Shown piece after piece: positions 26,000 to 33,278 of a stretch of 40,387 nt of DNA. The translations under genes were made by a program, and so were the position numbers. The number at the start of each line of letters is the position of its first letter. The first letter of the stretch is position 1. The notes beneath the pieces are model-generated. The model did no database searches. It saw only the letters and a program-made list of their open reading frames with translations, and was not told the origin of the DNA. This stretch comes from Victivallales bacterium (GTDB taxonomy: Bacteria > Verrucomicrobiota > Lentisphaeria > Oligosphaerales > Oligosphaeraceae). Location: positions 1-40,387 of the forward strand of contig JAFZAB010000202.1 of assembly GCA_017548425.1 (NCBI GenBank), read 5' to 3'.

Positions 26000-27346
26000 A
26001 TGAAAACATCACTTGTCCGTATCTGCCTGTCCGTCATGCTGACAGCCATCGTCGTCATCGCTGCCGACACGGAAGGCCATGACCAATATCATCCGTCGCT
26101 TCCGAAAAAGCTCTCCCTGCCGGAAGCGAAGAAGATTGCGTTGCAAGGCAATCCTTCTCTGCAAATCACCGTCGCGCGTCTGCAGGCGGCCGCCGCACAG
26201 CTGCAACAAGCCCAATCCAACTACATGCCCACGTTGGATTTAAGCGCCTCCGTGCAGCGCACACAGGAAGTTCCGAAACAGAATGGCGGCAACGGCCGTT
26301 CGCATTTCACGACCTACAACGCGGGTGCCTCCCTTGACTGGACGCTCTATGACGGCATGGCCCGCAAATACGACAACATCGCCAAACGGGCAGGCCTTAA
26401 GATTGCTGAATCCAACCATTTGGATGCACAACGCAGCCTCCTTCTCTCCGTCGCGACGGCCTATTACGACACGTTGCTGGAAGTCGAAAACATCCGCATC
26501 GCGAAGGAAGACCTCAAATACAATCTCGACCTGCAGGAAACTGCCCAGAAAAAACTGGAACGCGGCGCAGGCAACCGTTCCGACGTCTTGAACTTCCAAA
26601 TCAAGGCCAAAGGCGCCCAGGCCAATCTGATTCAAGCGGAACAGAATCTCAAAATCTGTCACTACTCGCTCGTTCAGCTGCTCGGCTATTCGCCGTCGGA
26701 GATTCCCGAAGGCTTCGAACTTCTGCCGGCCGACGATTATACAAAAGACTCCACCCTTCCCTCCATCGACGAATGCATCGCCTACGCTTTCGAACACCGC
26801 CCGGACATCGTCGCCCAGCAGGACATGATACACCGCCAATCCGCCTTGGTCAACTACTATGACAGCGACTACCAGCCGCAAATCGACCTCTTCGCCGACT
26901 ACGGCCTCACCCGCCGCAAGAATCCGAAATTCACGCATCACGACGACTCGCTCGTCTTCGGTGCGCAAGTCCGCTGGAACATCTTCAACGGCAACAAGAC
27001 ACGCGCAAGAGTCGCCGAAGCCTACGCAGGCGTTCTCGAAGCCCGCGCTTCTTTAGACGCGTTGAAACAGGAAATCGAACGGCAGGTCGCCAATCAACAT
27101 ACCGCCACGAATGAAGCGAGAACGCTCGCCGATCTGAAGAACGAAACAGAAAAACTCGCCGAAGAGACGCGTGATCTTGTCCGCACGGAATACAACATCG
27201 GCCGCGTGACCGCCACCCGCCTGAACGAAGCCCAGACGGATCTGACGAACGCGCAGGGCGCCCGTGTGAAGGCCATCATCCTCTACTGGCAGTATCGTGA
27301 AAATCTTGCCGCCACCACGGGAAAAATCATGGAAACGGCAAAATAA
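26000..27346 (+). CDS. TolC-family outer-membrane efflux protein
   Basis: 448 aa with a signal peptide (MKTSLVRICLSVMLTAIVVIAA). Two homologous halves typical of TolC start at LSLPEAKKIALQGNPSLQI and SIDECIAYAFEHRPDIVAQQ, each followed by a long coiled-coil stretch (for example LQAAAAQLQQAQSNYMPTLD and YDSDYQPQIDLFADYGL). It would trimerise into an outer-membrane channel for type I or RND/ABC exporters, which confirms a Gram-negative envelope. AAAGG lies about 12 nt before ATG. It sits 42 bp after the uracil-DNA glycosylase gene. No adaptor or inner-membrane pump gene is next to it, so its partner is elsewhere. Confidence 0.88.
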   Translation: MKTSLVRICLSVMLTAIVVIAADTEGHDQYHPSLPKKLSLPEAKKIALQGNPSLQITVARLQAAAAQLQQAQSNYMPTLDLSASVQRTQEVPKQNGGNGRSHFTTYNAGASLDWTLYDGMARKYDNIAKRAGLKIAESNHLDAQRSLLLSVATAYYDTLLEVENIRIAKEDLKYNLDLQETAQKKLERGAGNRSDVLNFQIKAKGAQANLIQAEQNLKICHYSLVQLLGYSPSEIPEGFELLPADDYTKDSTLPSIDECIAYAFEHRPDIVAQQDMIHRQSALVNYYDSDYQPQIDLFADYGLTRRKNPKFTHHDDSLVFGAQVRWNIFNGNKTRARVAEAYAGVLEARASLDALKQEIERQVANQHTATNEARTLADLKNETEKLAEETRDLVRTEYNIGRVTATRLNEAQTDLTNAQGARVKAIILYWQYRENLAATTGKIMETAK

Positions 27347-27378
27347 TCAAGATTATCCCTTTCTGTTGATTAAACAAG

Positions 27379-27406
27379 TTGATTTTTTGCGTTAAGCCGT
27401 TAATAT
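27379..27406 (+). promoter_or_regulatory. Candidate promoter upstream of the NagB-like gene
   Basis: TTGATT (27379-27384), 16-bp spacer, TAATAT (27401-27406), 68 nt before the start codon. Both boxes are imperfect. Confidence 0.35.
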
Positions 27407-27429
27407 TTAGTAAGAGAGTTTTCAATGGT

Positions 27430-27442
27430 GGCGGATTCCGCC
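27430..27442 (+). other. Small hairpin in the leader of the NagB-like gene
   Basis: GGCGG ATT CCGCC, a perfect 5-bp stem, 31 nt before ATG. A comparable leader hairpin precedes the next gene at 28329-28345. Confidence 0.4.
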
Positions 27443-27473
27443 GCACATCTGGATCGCGTTCAGGAGCAAGTTC

Positions 27474-28286
27474 ATGAAAGTCATCATTTTGCCACATGAC
27501 AAAGCAGTGGCCAAATACGCCTACAAGATCGTCATGGACAGATTGAGCAATGGCATCAACACCATGGGTTTGCCTTGCGGCAGGACACCGCTCCCGCTCT
27601 ACGAGGAAATCGCCAATGGTTTCAAACGCGGGGAGCTTGATTTTTCAGGCGTCAGCATCTTCAGCCAGACCGAATTCCTCTGCATGGAGGGACACGAACA
27701 GGGAAGCTGCCGCCAGTTTCTGGAAGACCAACTCTTCTGCTTCATCAACATCAATCCGGACAATGTCCATCATCTGGACGGCGTGACGGACGACCATGTG
27801 CGGGAATGCCAATTCTACGAAGACGACATCGAATATCTCGGCGGCATCAAATTCCAAGTGCTCACGCTTGGACGCAACGGCCAGATCGCCTTCAACGAAC
27901 CAGGCGTTTCGCTCTCCTCCCGTACAGGCTTCGCCGCTTTGTCCGTGGAGACGATGGAAGAATACAAACCGTTCTTTCCGTCGGATGTCAAATGCCCCAA
28001 ATACGCCTTGTCCATGGGCATCGGAACCATCATGGAAGCGGATGAATGCCTCATCATCGCGACAGGCGAGGAGATGGCGGACGCCGTCGCCGCCACCGTC
28101 GAAGGCCCCGTCTCCGCATCCTGCCCCGCTTCCGCCCTCCAATACCATACCAACTCCATCATCGTCATCGACGAAGCCGCCGCGCAGAATCTCCGCTACG
28201 CAAGTTTCTACAAGGCGACCATGGACGCGGAGGATCGCGCCGTAGAAGAGCTCATGGCCTACCGAAACGACGCAGGCATCGAATGA
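27474..28286 (+). CDS. NagB-like (glucosamine-6-phosphate deaminase family) protein lacking key catalytic residues
   Basis: 270 aa, the usual NagB length, aligning end to end with E. coli NagB by eye. In the family NagB deaminates and isomerises GlcN6P to Fru6P. Here TFNMDEY is replaced by IFSQTEF (catalytic Asp72 is Thr66) and NDGHIAFNEP by RNGQIAFNEP (Asp141 is Asn135, His143 is Gln137). Glu148 is kept (Glu142), and the phosphate loop TGGTP is CGRTP. KYALSMGIGTIMEAD and the VEGPVSASCPASALQYH helix region are well conserved. It is probably not an active deaminase, perhaps a sugar-phosphate sensor or an enzyme with another reaction (inference). CAGGAG 7 nt before ATG supports the start. Next to an oxidoreductase and a sulfatase-fold gene. 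Confidence 0.8.
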   Translation: MKVIILPHDKAVAKYAYKIVMDRLSNGINTMGLPCGRTPLPLYEEIANGFKRGELDFSGVSIFSQTEFLCMEGHEQGSCRQFLEDQLFCFININPDNVHHLDGVTDDHVRECQFYEDDIEYLGGIKFQVLTLGRNGQIAFNEPGVSLSSRTGFAALSVETMEEYKPFFPSDVKCPKYALSMGIGTIMEADECLIIATGEEMADAVAATVEGPVSASCPASALQYHTNSIIVIDEAAAQNLRYASFYKATMDAEDRAVEELMAYRNDAGIE

Positions 28287-28328
28287 TTTTTTAACTATAC
28301 ATTATTATAAAGGAACGACGTCGGCACA

Positions 28329-28345
28329 GCCACGTTCAGCGTGGC
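28329..28345 (+). other. Leader hairpin before an oxidoreductase gene
   Basis: GCCACG TTCAG CGTGGC, perfect 6-bp stem, 24 nt before the ATG at 28370. It could affect translation or be a remnant repeat. Confidence 0.4.
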
Positions 28346-28369
28346 ATCCGCAAACAAGAGGACAATTCT

Positions 28370-29458
28370 ATGAACATCGCAATCGTTGGATTCGCACACG
28401 GTCATTACGGCGCGTACTGCCGCCAGTGGGCTGCCCATCCGGAATGGGACATCATCCCCACCAAGGGATGGGATCATGACACGGCTCGCCTAACCCAAAA
28501 CGCGCAGAACCTCAAGCTCGACGCCGTCGAAAGCTTGGACGATCTTGTCAAAGACACGTCCATCGACGCCTTCCTCATCACCGCCGAAACCTCCCTCCAC
28601 GCCGATCTCGTCGAAGCCATCGCCCCGACGCGCAAGCCCATCGCCCTCCAGAAGCCGATGGCCCTCACCATCAAAGAAGCCGACCGCATCATCAACGCCG
28701 TCGAAGAAAACCACACCCCCTTCACCATGCTTTGGCAGATGCGTTGCGATCCGCAGAACCAGTGGATGAAAAAGTTCATGGACAGCGGCATTCTCGGACA
28801 AGTCTTCCAGTTCCGCCGCCGCCACAATCTCGGGCTCTGCCTCAATCCCGCCAACGCCAACATCTGGCATTGCATCCCCGAACTCAACCGCGACATCTGG
28901 GCCGACGACTGCGCGCATCCCGCCGATCTCATCTACTGGCTCTTCGGCATGCCGAAATCCGTTACCGCTGAAATCGAAACCCTCTTCAACCCGCAGATGC
29001 CACATGACAACGGCGTTGTCATCTTCCGCTATCCAGAAAAGAAACTCATCGCGGAAGTCGCCTGCTCCTTCACCGCCTCTTCCGCCGAAATCACGACGGA
29101 AATCTATGCCGAAAAAGGCACCGTCGTCCAACGTTATGGCGACGCCGTCACGGCCTCCATGCCGCGTGATCCGGATGCCGTCGGCATGAAGTACTATCTG
29201 ACCAACGACCAGAAGTGGTATGACTGCACGCAGTGGCCGTCCCCCAACTCTCAGGCCGTCCGTATCGGCGGTCTTGCGCAGCCCATGGCGGAATTCTTCC
29301 ATGGTCAGCGCAAACCGATCTGCACGGCTCGTGAAGGCAAAGATTCCCTCCGAATGGTTCTCGCCTCCCTCATCTCCTCCGTCGAAGGCCGCCGCGTCTA
29401 TATGGACGATCCGATGATCGCCAACTTCCCGCCCCCGCTGAAACGCGGCCTCCTGTAA
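28370..29458 (+). CDS. Gfo/Idh/MocA family oxidoreductase (GFAHGH variant)
   Basis: 362 aa. The nucleotide-binding loop is degenerate: MNIAIVGFAHGHYGAYC instead of GxGxxG, and the segment after beta-2 (IIPTKGWDHDTAR) is unusual. The catalytic signature is Gln-Lys-Pro (IALQKPMALT), keeping Lys. The substrate domain carries DIWADDCAHPADLIYWLFG, the usual position of the family's conserved Asp/His. It follows the NagB-like gene by 83 bp and precedes the sulfatase-fold gene by 62 bp, so a common transcript is likely. GAGGAC about 7 nt before ATG supports the start. Substrate unknown; an amino sugar or sulfated/phosphorylated sugar derivative fits the neighbours. Confidence 0.82.
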   Translation: MNIAIVGFAHGHYGAYCRQWAAHPEWDIIPTKGWDHDTARLTQNAQNLKLDAVESLDDLVKDTSIDAFLITAETSLHADLVEAIAPTRKPIALQKPMALTIKEADRIINAVEENHTPFTMLWQMRCDPQNQWMKKFMDSGILGQVFQFRRRHNLGLCLNPANANIWHCIPELNRDIWADDCAHPADLIYWLFGMPKSVTAEIETLFNPQMPHDNGVVIFRYPEKKLIAEVACSFTASSAEITTEIYAEKGTVVQRYGDAVTASMPRDPDAVGMKYYLTNDQKWYDCTQWPSPNSQAVRIGGLAQPMAEFFHGQRKPICTAREGKDSLRMVLASLISSVEGRRVYMDDPMIANFPPPLKRGLL

Positions 29459-29469
29459 TCTCACTTTTT

Positions 29470-29494
29470 GTCCCTTTCGTCCCTTTAGTCCCTT
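29470..29494. repeat. 9-bp tandem repeat (GTCCCTTTC)
   Basis: Two full units and one partial unit 12 nt after the stop codon, on the coding strand. Same unit and same relative orientation as 386-408. Confidence 0.8.
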
Positions 29495-29520
29495 AATTAA
29501 ATATCCCAAAAGGTACCATC

Positions 29521-30918
29521 ATGAGCAAACCAAATCTGCTTCTCATCGGCATCGACTCCCTGCTTTCCAAGCACATGAGCTGCTACGGCTATTTCCGCCA
29601 CACCACCCCCTACATGGACAAGTTCGCGGAAGGCGGCACCCTCTTTGAAAACTACTTCTCGCCCCACATTCCGACGACGCCCGGCTACGCCTCCATGTTC
29701 ACCGGTCTGGACTGCTTCGGCGACAACACCGTCGCTCTTCGCCATCAAGGCCCCATCAGCGGCAAGACGCTCGCTGAAATCTTGAACGACGAAGGCTACA
29801 ACACGACCTGTATCGGTTTCCGTGGCAACGCCGCCGCCCGCGGCTTCCAGACCTATCTGGATTTCGCCAACTGGAACGCCGGCGAAGACGGCAAGGCCCA
29901 CAAGGCTGAAAATCTGAACAACGCCTGCCTGCCCGAACTCCGCCGCCTTGCCGCCGAAGACAAGCCGTGGTTCCTCTTCCTCCGCCACATGGATCCGCAT
30001 ACGCCGTACCTCCCGCCGCGTCCGTTCGACCGCCTGTTCTACGAAGGCAACGAATATGATCCGAACAACCACTCCATGGATCCCGTCTTCTCCTTCAAGC
30101 CGTTCTGCGACTACTTCATGGATTGGATGCCAACCGGCCCCAACGGTGAACTGCTGACGGATAAAGACTACGTCATCGCGCAGTACGACGGCGCCGTCTG
30201 CTACATGGATACCTGCATCAAGAACATCTTCACGGCGTTGACCACGCTCGGTCTCGACGACAACACGATCGTCGTCATCACCTCCGACCACGGCGAAACG
30301 CTCTATGACCACGACTGCTTCTTCGACCACCACTCCATCAACGACAACACGCTTTGCGTGCCGTTGATCATTCGTTGGCCGGGCCACGTTCCCGCCGGCA
30401 AGCGTATCAAAGGCTGGGGCCGCCATCAGGATTTCGTCCCCACGCTCATGGATCTCATGCAGATTGATCCCAAGGTCAAATTCGACGGCGAATCCCTCAT
30501 GCCGCTCGTCCGTGGCGAAAAGGCCTCCAACTGCTCCGAATTCTACATCACGGAATGCACATGGATGCGCAAGCACGGTTGGCGCACACCGCAGTGGAAA
30601 CTCATCCGCGCGTTGGAACCGGACTTCCACTTCAAGCCCGAAGTCGAACTGTTTGATTTGATCAACGATCCGGAAGAGAACATCAACGTCGCCGAGCAGA
30701 ATCCGGACATCGTCGCCACGCTGACGGCCCGCATGAACGCTTTCATCGAAAAACGCGAGAAGGAAACGGGCGCCACCAACCCGATGTTCCGTCAGGAATA
30801 CTGGCACGGCCACACGGAAGTCGGCCCGTACTTCACGTCCTCCCAGCAGGCGTATGACACGATGCACATCGGCAGCGCCCGCCAGGCCGCCAAATTGCAG
30901 TCCAAGACGGAAAAATAA
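29521..30918 (+). CDS. Sulfatase-like hydrolase of the alkaline phosphatase superfamily with Thr nucleophile
   Basis: 465 aa, no signal peptide. Metal-site motifs are present: LLIGIDSL (residues 7-14), RHMDPHTPYLPP (155-166) and VITSDHGETLYDHD (252-265). The sulfatase signature CxPxR is replaced by TTPGY (Thr52, Tyr56) in HIPTTPGYASMFTG. The Cys that becomes formylglycine is absent, as is the Arg that stabilises it. Thr nucleophiles occur in the superfamily's phosphodiesterases and phosphonate hydrolases, so the enzyme may cleave a phosphate or phosphonate ester instead of a sulfate (inference). The family's C-terminal HGWRTPQWKLIRALEP element is present. AAAAGG before ATG supports the start. 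It is cytoplasmic by absence of a signal. Confidence 0.83.
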   Translation: MSKPNLLLIGIDSLLSKHMSCYGYFRHTTPYMDKFAEGGTLFENYFSPHIPTTPGYASMFTGLDCFGDNTVALRHQGPISGKTLAEILNDEGYNTTCIGFRGNAAARGFQTYLDFANWNAGEDGKAHKAENLNNACLPELRRLAAEDKPWFLFLRHMDPHTPYLPPRPFDRLFYEGNEYDPNNHSMDPVFSFKPFCDYFMDWMPTGPNGELLTDKDYVIAQYDGAVCYMDTCIKNIFTALTTLGLDDNTIVVITSDHGETLYDHDCFFDHHSINDNTLCVPLIIRWPGHVPAGKRIKGWGRHQDFVPTLMDLMQIDPKVKFDGESLMPLVRGEKASNCSEFYITECTWMRKHGWRTPQWKLIRALEPDFHFKPEVELFDLINDPEENINVAEQNPDIVATLTARMNAFIEKREKETGATNPMFRQEYWHGHTEVGPYFTSSQQAYDTMHIGSARQAAKLQSKTEK

Positions 30919-30930
30919 GAAAGCCTCTAT

Positions 30931-31013
30931 GGCCTCGAAGAGGCCGAATATGAGTCACCCCAGGAGCAAGCCTGGGGTGAATGGCCTCTATAGACCACGG
31001 CCTCGAAGAGGCC
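30931..31013. repeat. Hairpin cluster: two GGCCTCGAAGAGGCCGAAT repeats flanking a 9-bp hairpin
   Basis: GGCCTC GAA GAGGCC at 30931-30945 and again at 30999-31013, each a perfect 6-bp hairpin followed by GAAT. Between them CACCCCAGG (30956-30964) pairs perfectly with CCTGGGGTG (30971-30979). No U-run follows. It fills most of the 136-bp junction between the sulfatase-fold and oxidoreductase genes. Confidence 0.8.
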
Positions 31014-31054
31014 GAATGTGTTGTATTGATCACTAAAAATCGTTCTAAATAACT

Positions 31055-32056
31055 ATGAAAACTCCTATCAGAGTAGCGGTCATCGGCTGCGGCCCCATCG
31101 GGAACCGCCATGCCGATCTGCATAAAGCCAATCCGATGGCGGATCTCGTCGCCGTCTGCGACATCCGTAAAGATCGTTGCGACGCAGCTGCGCAACGCCT
31201 TGGCGTGCAAGGCTTTTATGATGCACCGACCATGCTGGCCACCATCAAACCGGACGTCGTCTCCGTCGCCACCGGCGGCATCGAATACGGCTCCGACCAT
31301 TTTCTGCCCACCATTCAGGCTCTTGAAGCGGGCTGCCATGTTCTCTGCGAAAAGCCTATCTGCAACACGATTCCCGAAGCGGAAATGATGGTCGCCACCG
31401 CAAAAAAGTACAACCGTTGCTTCGGTATCGACTTCAACCACCGCTTCACGGAAGCGGCGAAAGTCGCGAAGAAATGGGTTGACGACGGTCTCATCGGCCA
31501 GCAGCTTTTCATCAACATGTCCATGTGGATCAAGAACCCCAACGAAAGCTCTCCTTTCTATATGGTAAAGGCTTTGAATCCGCATTCCGTCGATGTCATG
31601 CGCCATTTCGGTGGCGACATCGTAGCCGTGCAGGCCTTCGTCACGAAGGCTCCCGGCCGTACGATTTGGACGACCATGTCGATGAACTGCAAATTCAAAT
31701 CTGGCGCTGTCGGCCATCTGTCCGCCAGTTACGACATTGAACGCGGCCATCCTATGGAACGTTGCGAAGTCGCCGGAATCAAAGGCCGTTTCGTTCTGGA
31801 AGACATGTGGCGTGAAGCGACGCTTTATCCGGCTGGCAATCTCATCAAGCAGGTCTATACGAATCCCGTCTTTGGCGGCCATCGCGATTTCGTCGATACA
31901 TTCCAGAACCGTCTCGCGACGTTCATTCAGCAGGTTGCGGACGACACGCCGCCTGAATTGATCAACGGTTCGGGTGCCGACGGTCTTGCCGCGCAGAAGG
32001 TTCTGCAAGGCGCCATCGATTCCATCGAATCAGGCGGCCAACTCATTTGGCTCTAA
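31055..32056 (+). CDS. Gfo/Idh/MocA family oxidoreductase
   Basis: 333 aa. Canonical features: VAVIGCGPIGNRHADLHKAN (residues 7-26), acidic AVCDIRKDR after beta-2, catalytic CHVLCEKPICN and the C-domain motif HSVDVMRHFGGD. The C-terminal half matches the group with GRFVLEDMWREATLYP. The start is ATG at 31055 with no visible ribosome binding site; upstream is the hairpin cluster. It is the last gene of the second sugar module, after the sulfatase-fold gene. Substrate unknown. Confidence 0.84.
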   Translation: MKTPIRVAVIGCGPIGNRHADLHKANPMADLVAVCDIRKDRCDAAAQRLGVQGFYDAPTMLATIKPDVVSVATGGIEYGSDHFLPTIQALEAGCHVLCEKPICNTIPEAEMMVATAKKYNRCFGIDFNHRFTEAAKVAKKWVDDGLIGQQLFINMSMWIKNPNESSPFYMVKALNPHSVDVMRHFGGDIVAVQAFVTKAPGRTIWTTMSMNCKFKSGAVGHLSASYDIERGHPMERCEVAGIKGRFVLEDMWREATLYPAGNLIKQVYTNPVFGGHRDFVDTFQNRLATFIQQVADDTPPELINGSGADGLAAQKVLQGAIDSIESGGQLIWL

Positions 32057-32057
32057 T

Positions 32058-32197
32058 TTAATGCTTAATGCTTAATGCTTAATGCTTAATGCTTAATGCT
32101 TAATGCTTAATGCTTAATGCTTAATGATTAATGATTAATGCTTAATGCTTAATGCTTAATGCTTAATGATTAATGATTAATGCTTAATGATTAATGC
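32058..32197. repeat. 7-bp tandem array (TTAATGC), 20 units
   Basis: Exactly 20 contiguous heptamers (140 nt), mostly TTAATGC with some TTAATGA, starting 2 nt after the oxidoreductase stop codon. It is the longest copy of the array. Each frame of the coding strand reads ATG CTT AAT GCT TAA in turn. Confidence 0.95.
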
Positions 32198-32212
32198 ATG
32201 TTAACAAACAGA

Positions 32213-32256
32213 CCTTTCCGCCAAAAACGGAAAGGCCTATTTGTATCTATTGTTTT
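32213..32256 (+). terminator. Intrinsic terminator
   Basis: CCTTTCCG (32213-32220), loop CCAAAAA, CGGAAAGG (32228-32235), then a T-rich stretch with a run of six T. Likely terminates the plus-strand oxidoreductase transcript beyond the heptamer array. Confidence 0.7.
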
Positions 32257-32340
32257 TTGAGAAGAAATTCAGTTAAGTTCTTTTGCTCAACACATTTTGC
32301 AAACAGGATAACTCTTAAGGAATGTTTGTGTTTTTCAAAC

Positions 32341-32512
32341 AACCGCCGCAGCCGCCGGAGCCGTTTTCATCATTCGCAATCTACGTCTTATTTCAAATTG
32401 GAATTCTCAGTATATAGTCGGCCCGGCGGCGAGGCTTTTTTGAGTATTTTGCATGTTTTGTGGTTTCTAAAACATTGATTTTTCGTGATTTTCGTGATTT
32501 TCGTGGTTCACA
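32341..32512 (-). repeat. Composite interspersed repeat copy D plus TTTTCGTGA array
   Basis: In the 471-bp gene-free region 32057-32527. On the plus strand: CCGCCGCAGCCGCCGGAGCC (32343-32362), AT-rich centre, GGCCCGGCGGCGAGGC near 32420, a degenerate tail ending GTTTTGTGGTTTC (32454-32467), then three TTTTCGTGA/G units (32480-32506). Read on the minus strand this follows the deacetylase stop as GTGAACCACGAA, the same order as after the gene ending at 13729. Confidence 0.65.
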
Positions 32513-32527
32513 TGAAAGATTTTACAG

Positions 32528-33196
32528 TCATTTCGGCAGTTCATCAAAGCCAATCATCCGGCAGCCGCGTTTTTTCGCATGCTCCAATGCGGCCGTCAAT
32601 AACGCCAATGGCATGTTCACGCCTTTGGCGCCTTCTGAGATTCCATGGGAGAAGAACGTCAGGCATTCGTCTTGATCCGCCGCACGGTCGATAGCGGCCA
32701 AAACGTCTTCCGTCTTCGTATGGTAATATTCACCCAGACCACCGCCGCGCATGACGCGGCATTGAGGTGTCAAGTCCTTCATTTTCATAAACATGGCATC
32801 ACCGCCCATCGTTCCGCAACCTGCCCGGAAATGATGGAAAGTCGGCGACAGCAATTCCAACGCCGCATCGTTGAAGCGATTATTCGGAAATGCAAAACTA
32901 CCAGGCTTGATTCCTGCCGCCAGACAAACGTCCAACTGCGGCGCGACTTCTTGATCGTAATACGCCTGAACGCCATGTTCTTCCATGTATTCCGGAGCAT
33001 TCGCATGATGAATGGAATGCAGTCCAAGACTATGGCCGGCCGCCGACAACGCCTTCATGCAACCGATAACCTCCTCCGTGATCACACCTGAAAACGAAAA
33101 CAACGCATGCGCGCGATATTTTTCGAACAACGGAATCGCCGCCGTCCATCCTTTCACATCACAATCATCAAATGTAAAACAAACAATACCACTCAT
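32528..33196 (-). CDS. Polysaccharide deacetylase family (NodB-like) protein
   Basis: 222 aa, no signal peptide. The NodB-type catalytic motifs are VCFTFDDCD (Asp pair), the zinc-site GHSLGLHSIHH, and PNNRFNDAALELL. A late motif TFFSHGISEG provides another His. The family removes N- or O-acetyl groups from chitin, peptidoglycan or other glycans; a shorter cytoplasmic form like this may act on small sugars (inference). The ATG at 33196 has no ribosome binding site. It sits directly beside a TTAATTC repeat, so the start is the least certain point. It is downstream of the Panacea-domain gene on the same strand. Confidence 0.78.
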   Translation of the reverse strand: MSGIVCFTFDDCDVKGWTAAIPLFEKYRAHALFSFSGVITEEVIGCMKALSAAGHSLGLHSIHHANAPEYMEEHGVQAYYDQEVAPQLDVCLAAGIKPGSFAFPNNRFNDAALELLSPTFHHFRAGCGTMGGDAMFMKMKDLTPQCRVMRGGGLGEYYHTKTEDVLAAIDRAADQDECLTFFSHGISEGAKGVNMPLALLTAALEHAKKRGCRMIGFDELPK

Positions 33197-33197
33197 A

Positions 33198-33278
33198 ATT
33201 AAGAATTAAGAATTAACAATTAACAATTAACAATTTATAATTCATTAAGCATTAAGCATTAAGCATTAAGCATTAAGC
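33198..33278. repeat. Two adjoining 7-bp arrays (AATTAAG/AATTAAC and AAGCATT)
   Basis: 33198-33238 holds AATTAAG and AATTAAC heptamers (coding strand TTAATTC/TTAATTG). 33243-33278 holds AAGCATT units. The second array supplies the stop codon (33273-33275) of the Panacea-domain gene. Together they fill the whole 76-bp junction. Confidence 0.85.

Noticed and set aside
29497..30867. 456-codon open frame on the minus strand
   Set aside because: Antisense of the sulfatase-fold gene, no motif, no ribosome binding site; codon bias keeps this frame open.
30833..32008. 391-codon open frame on the minus strand
   Set aside because: Antisense shadow of the oxidoreductase at 31055.
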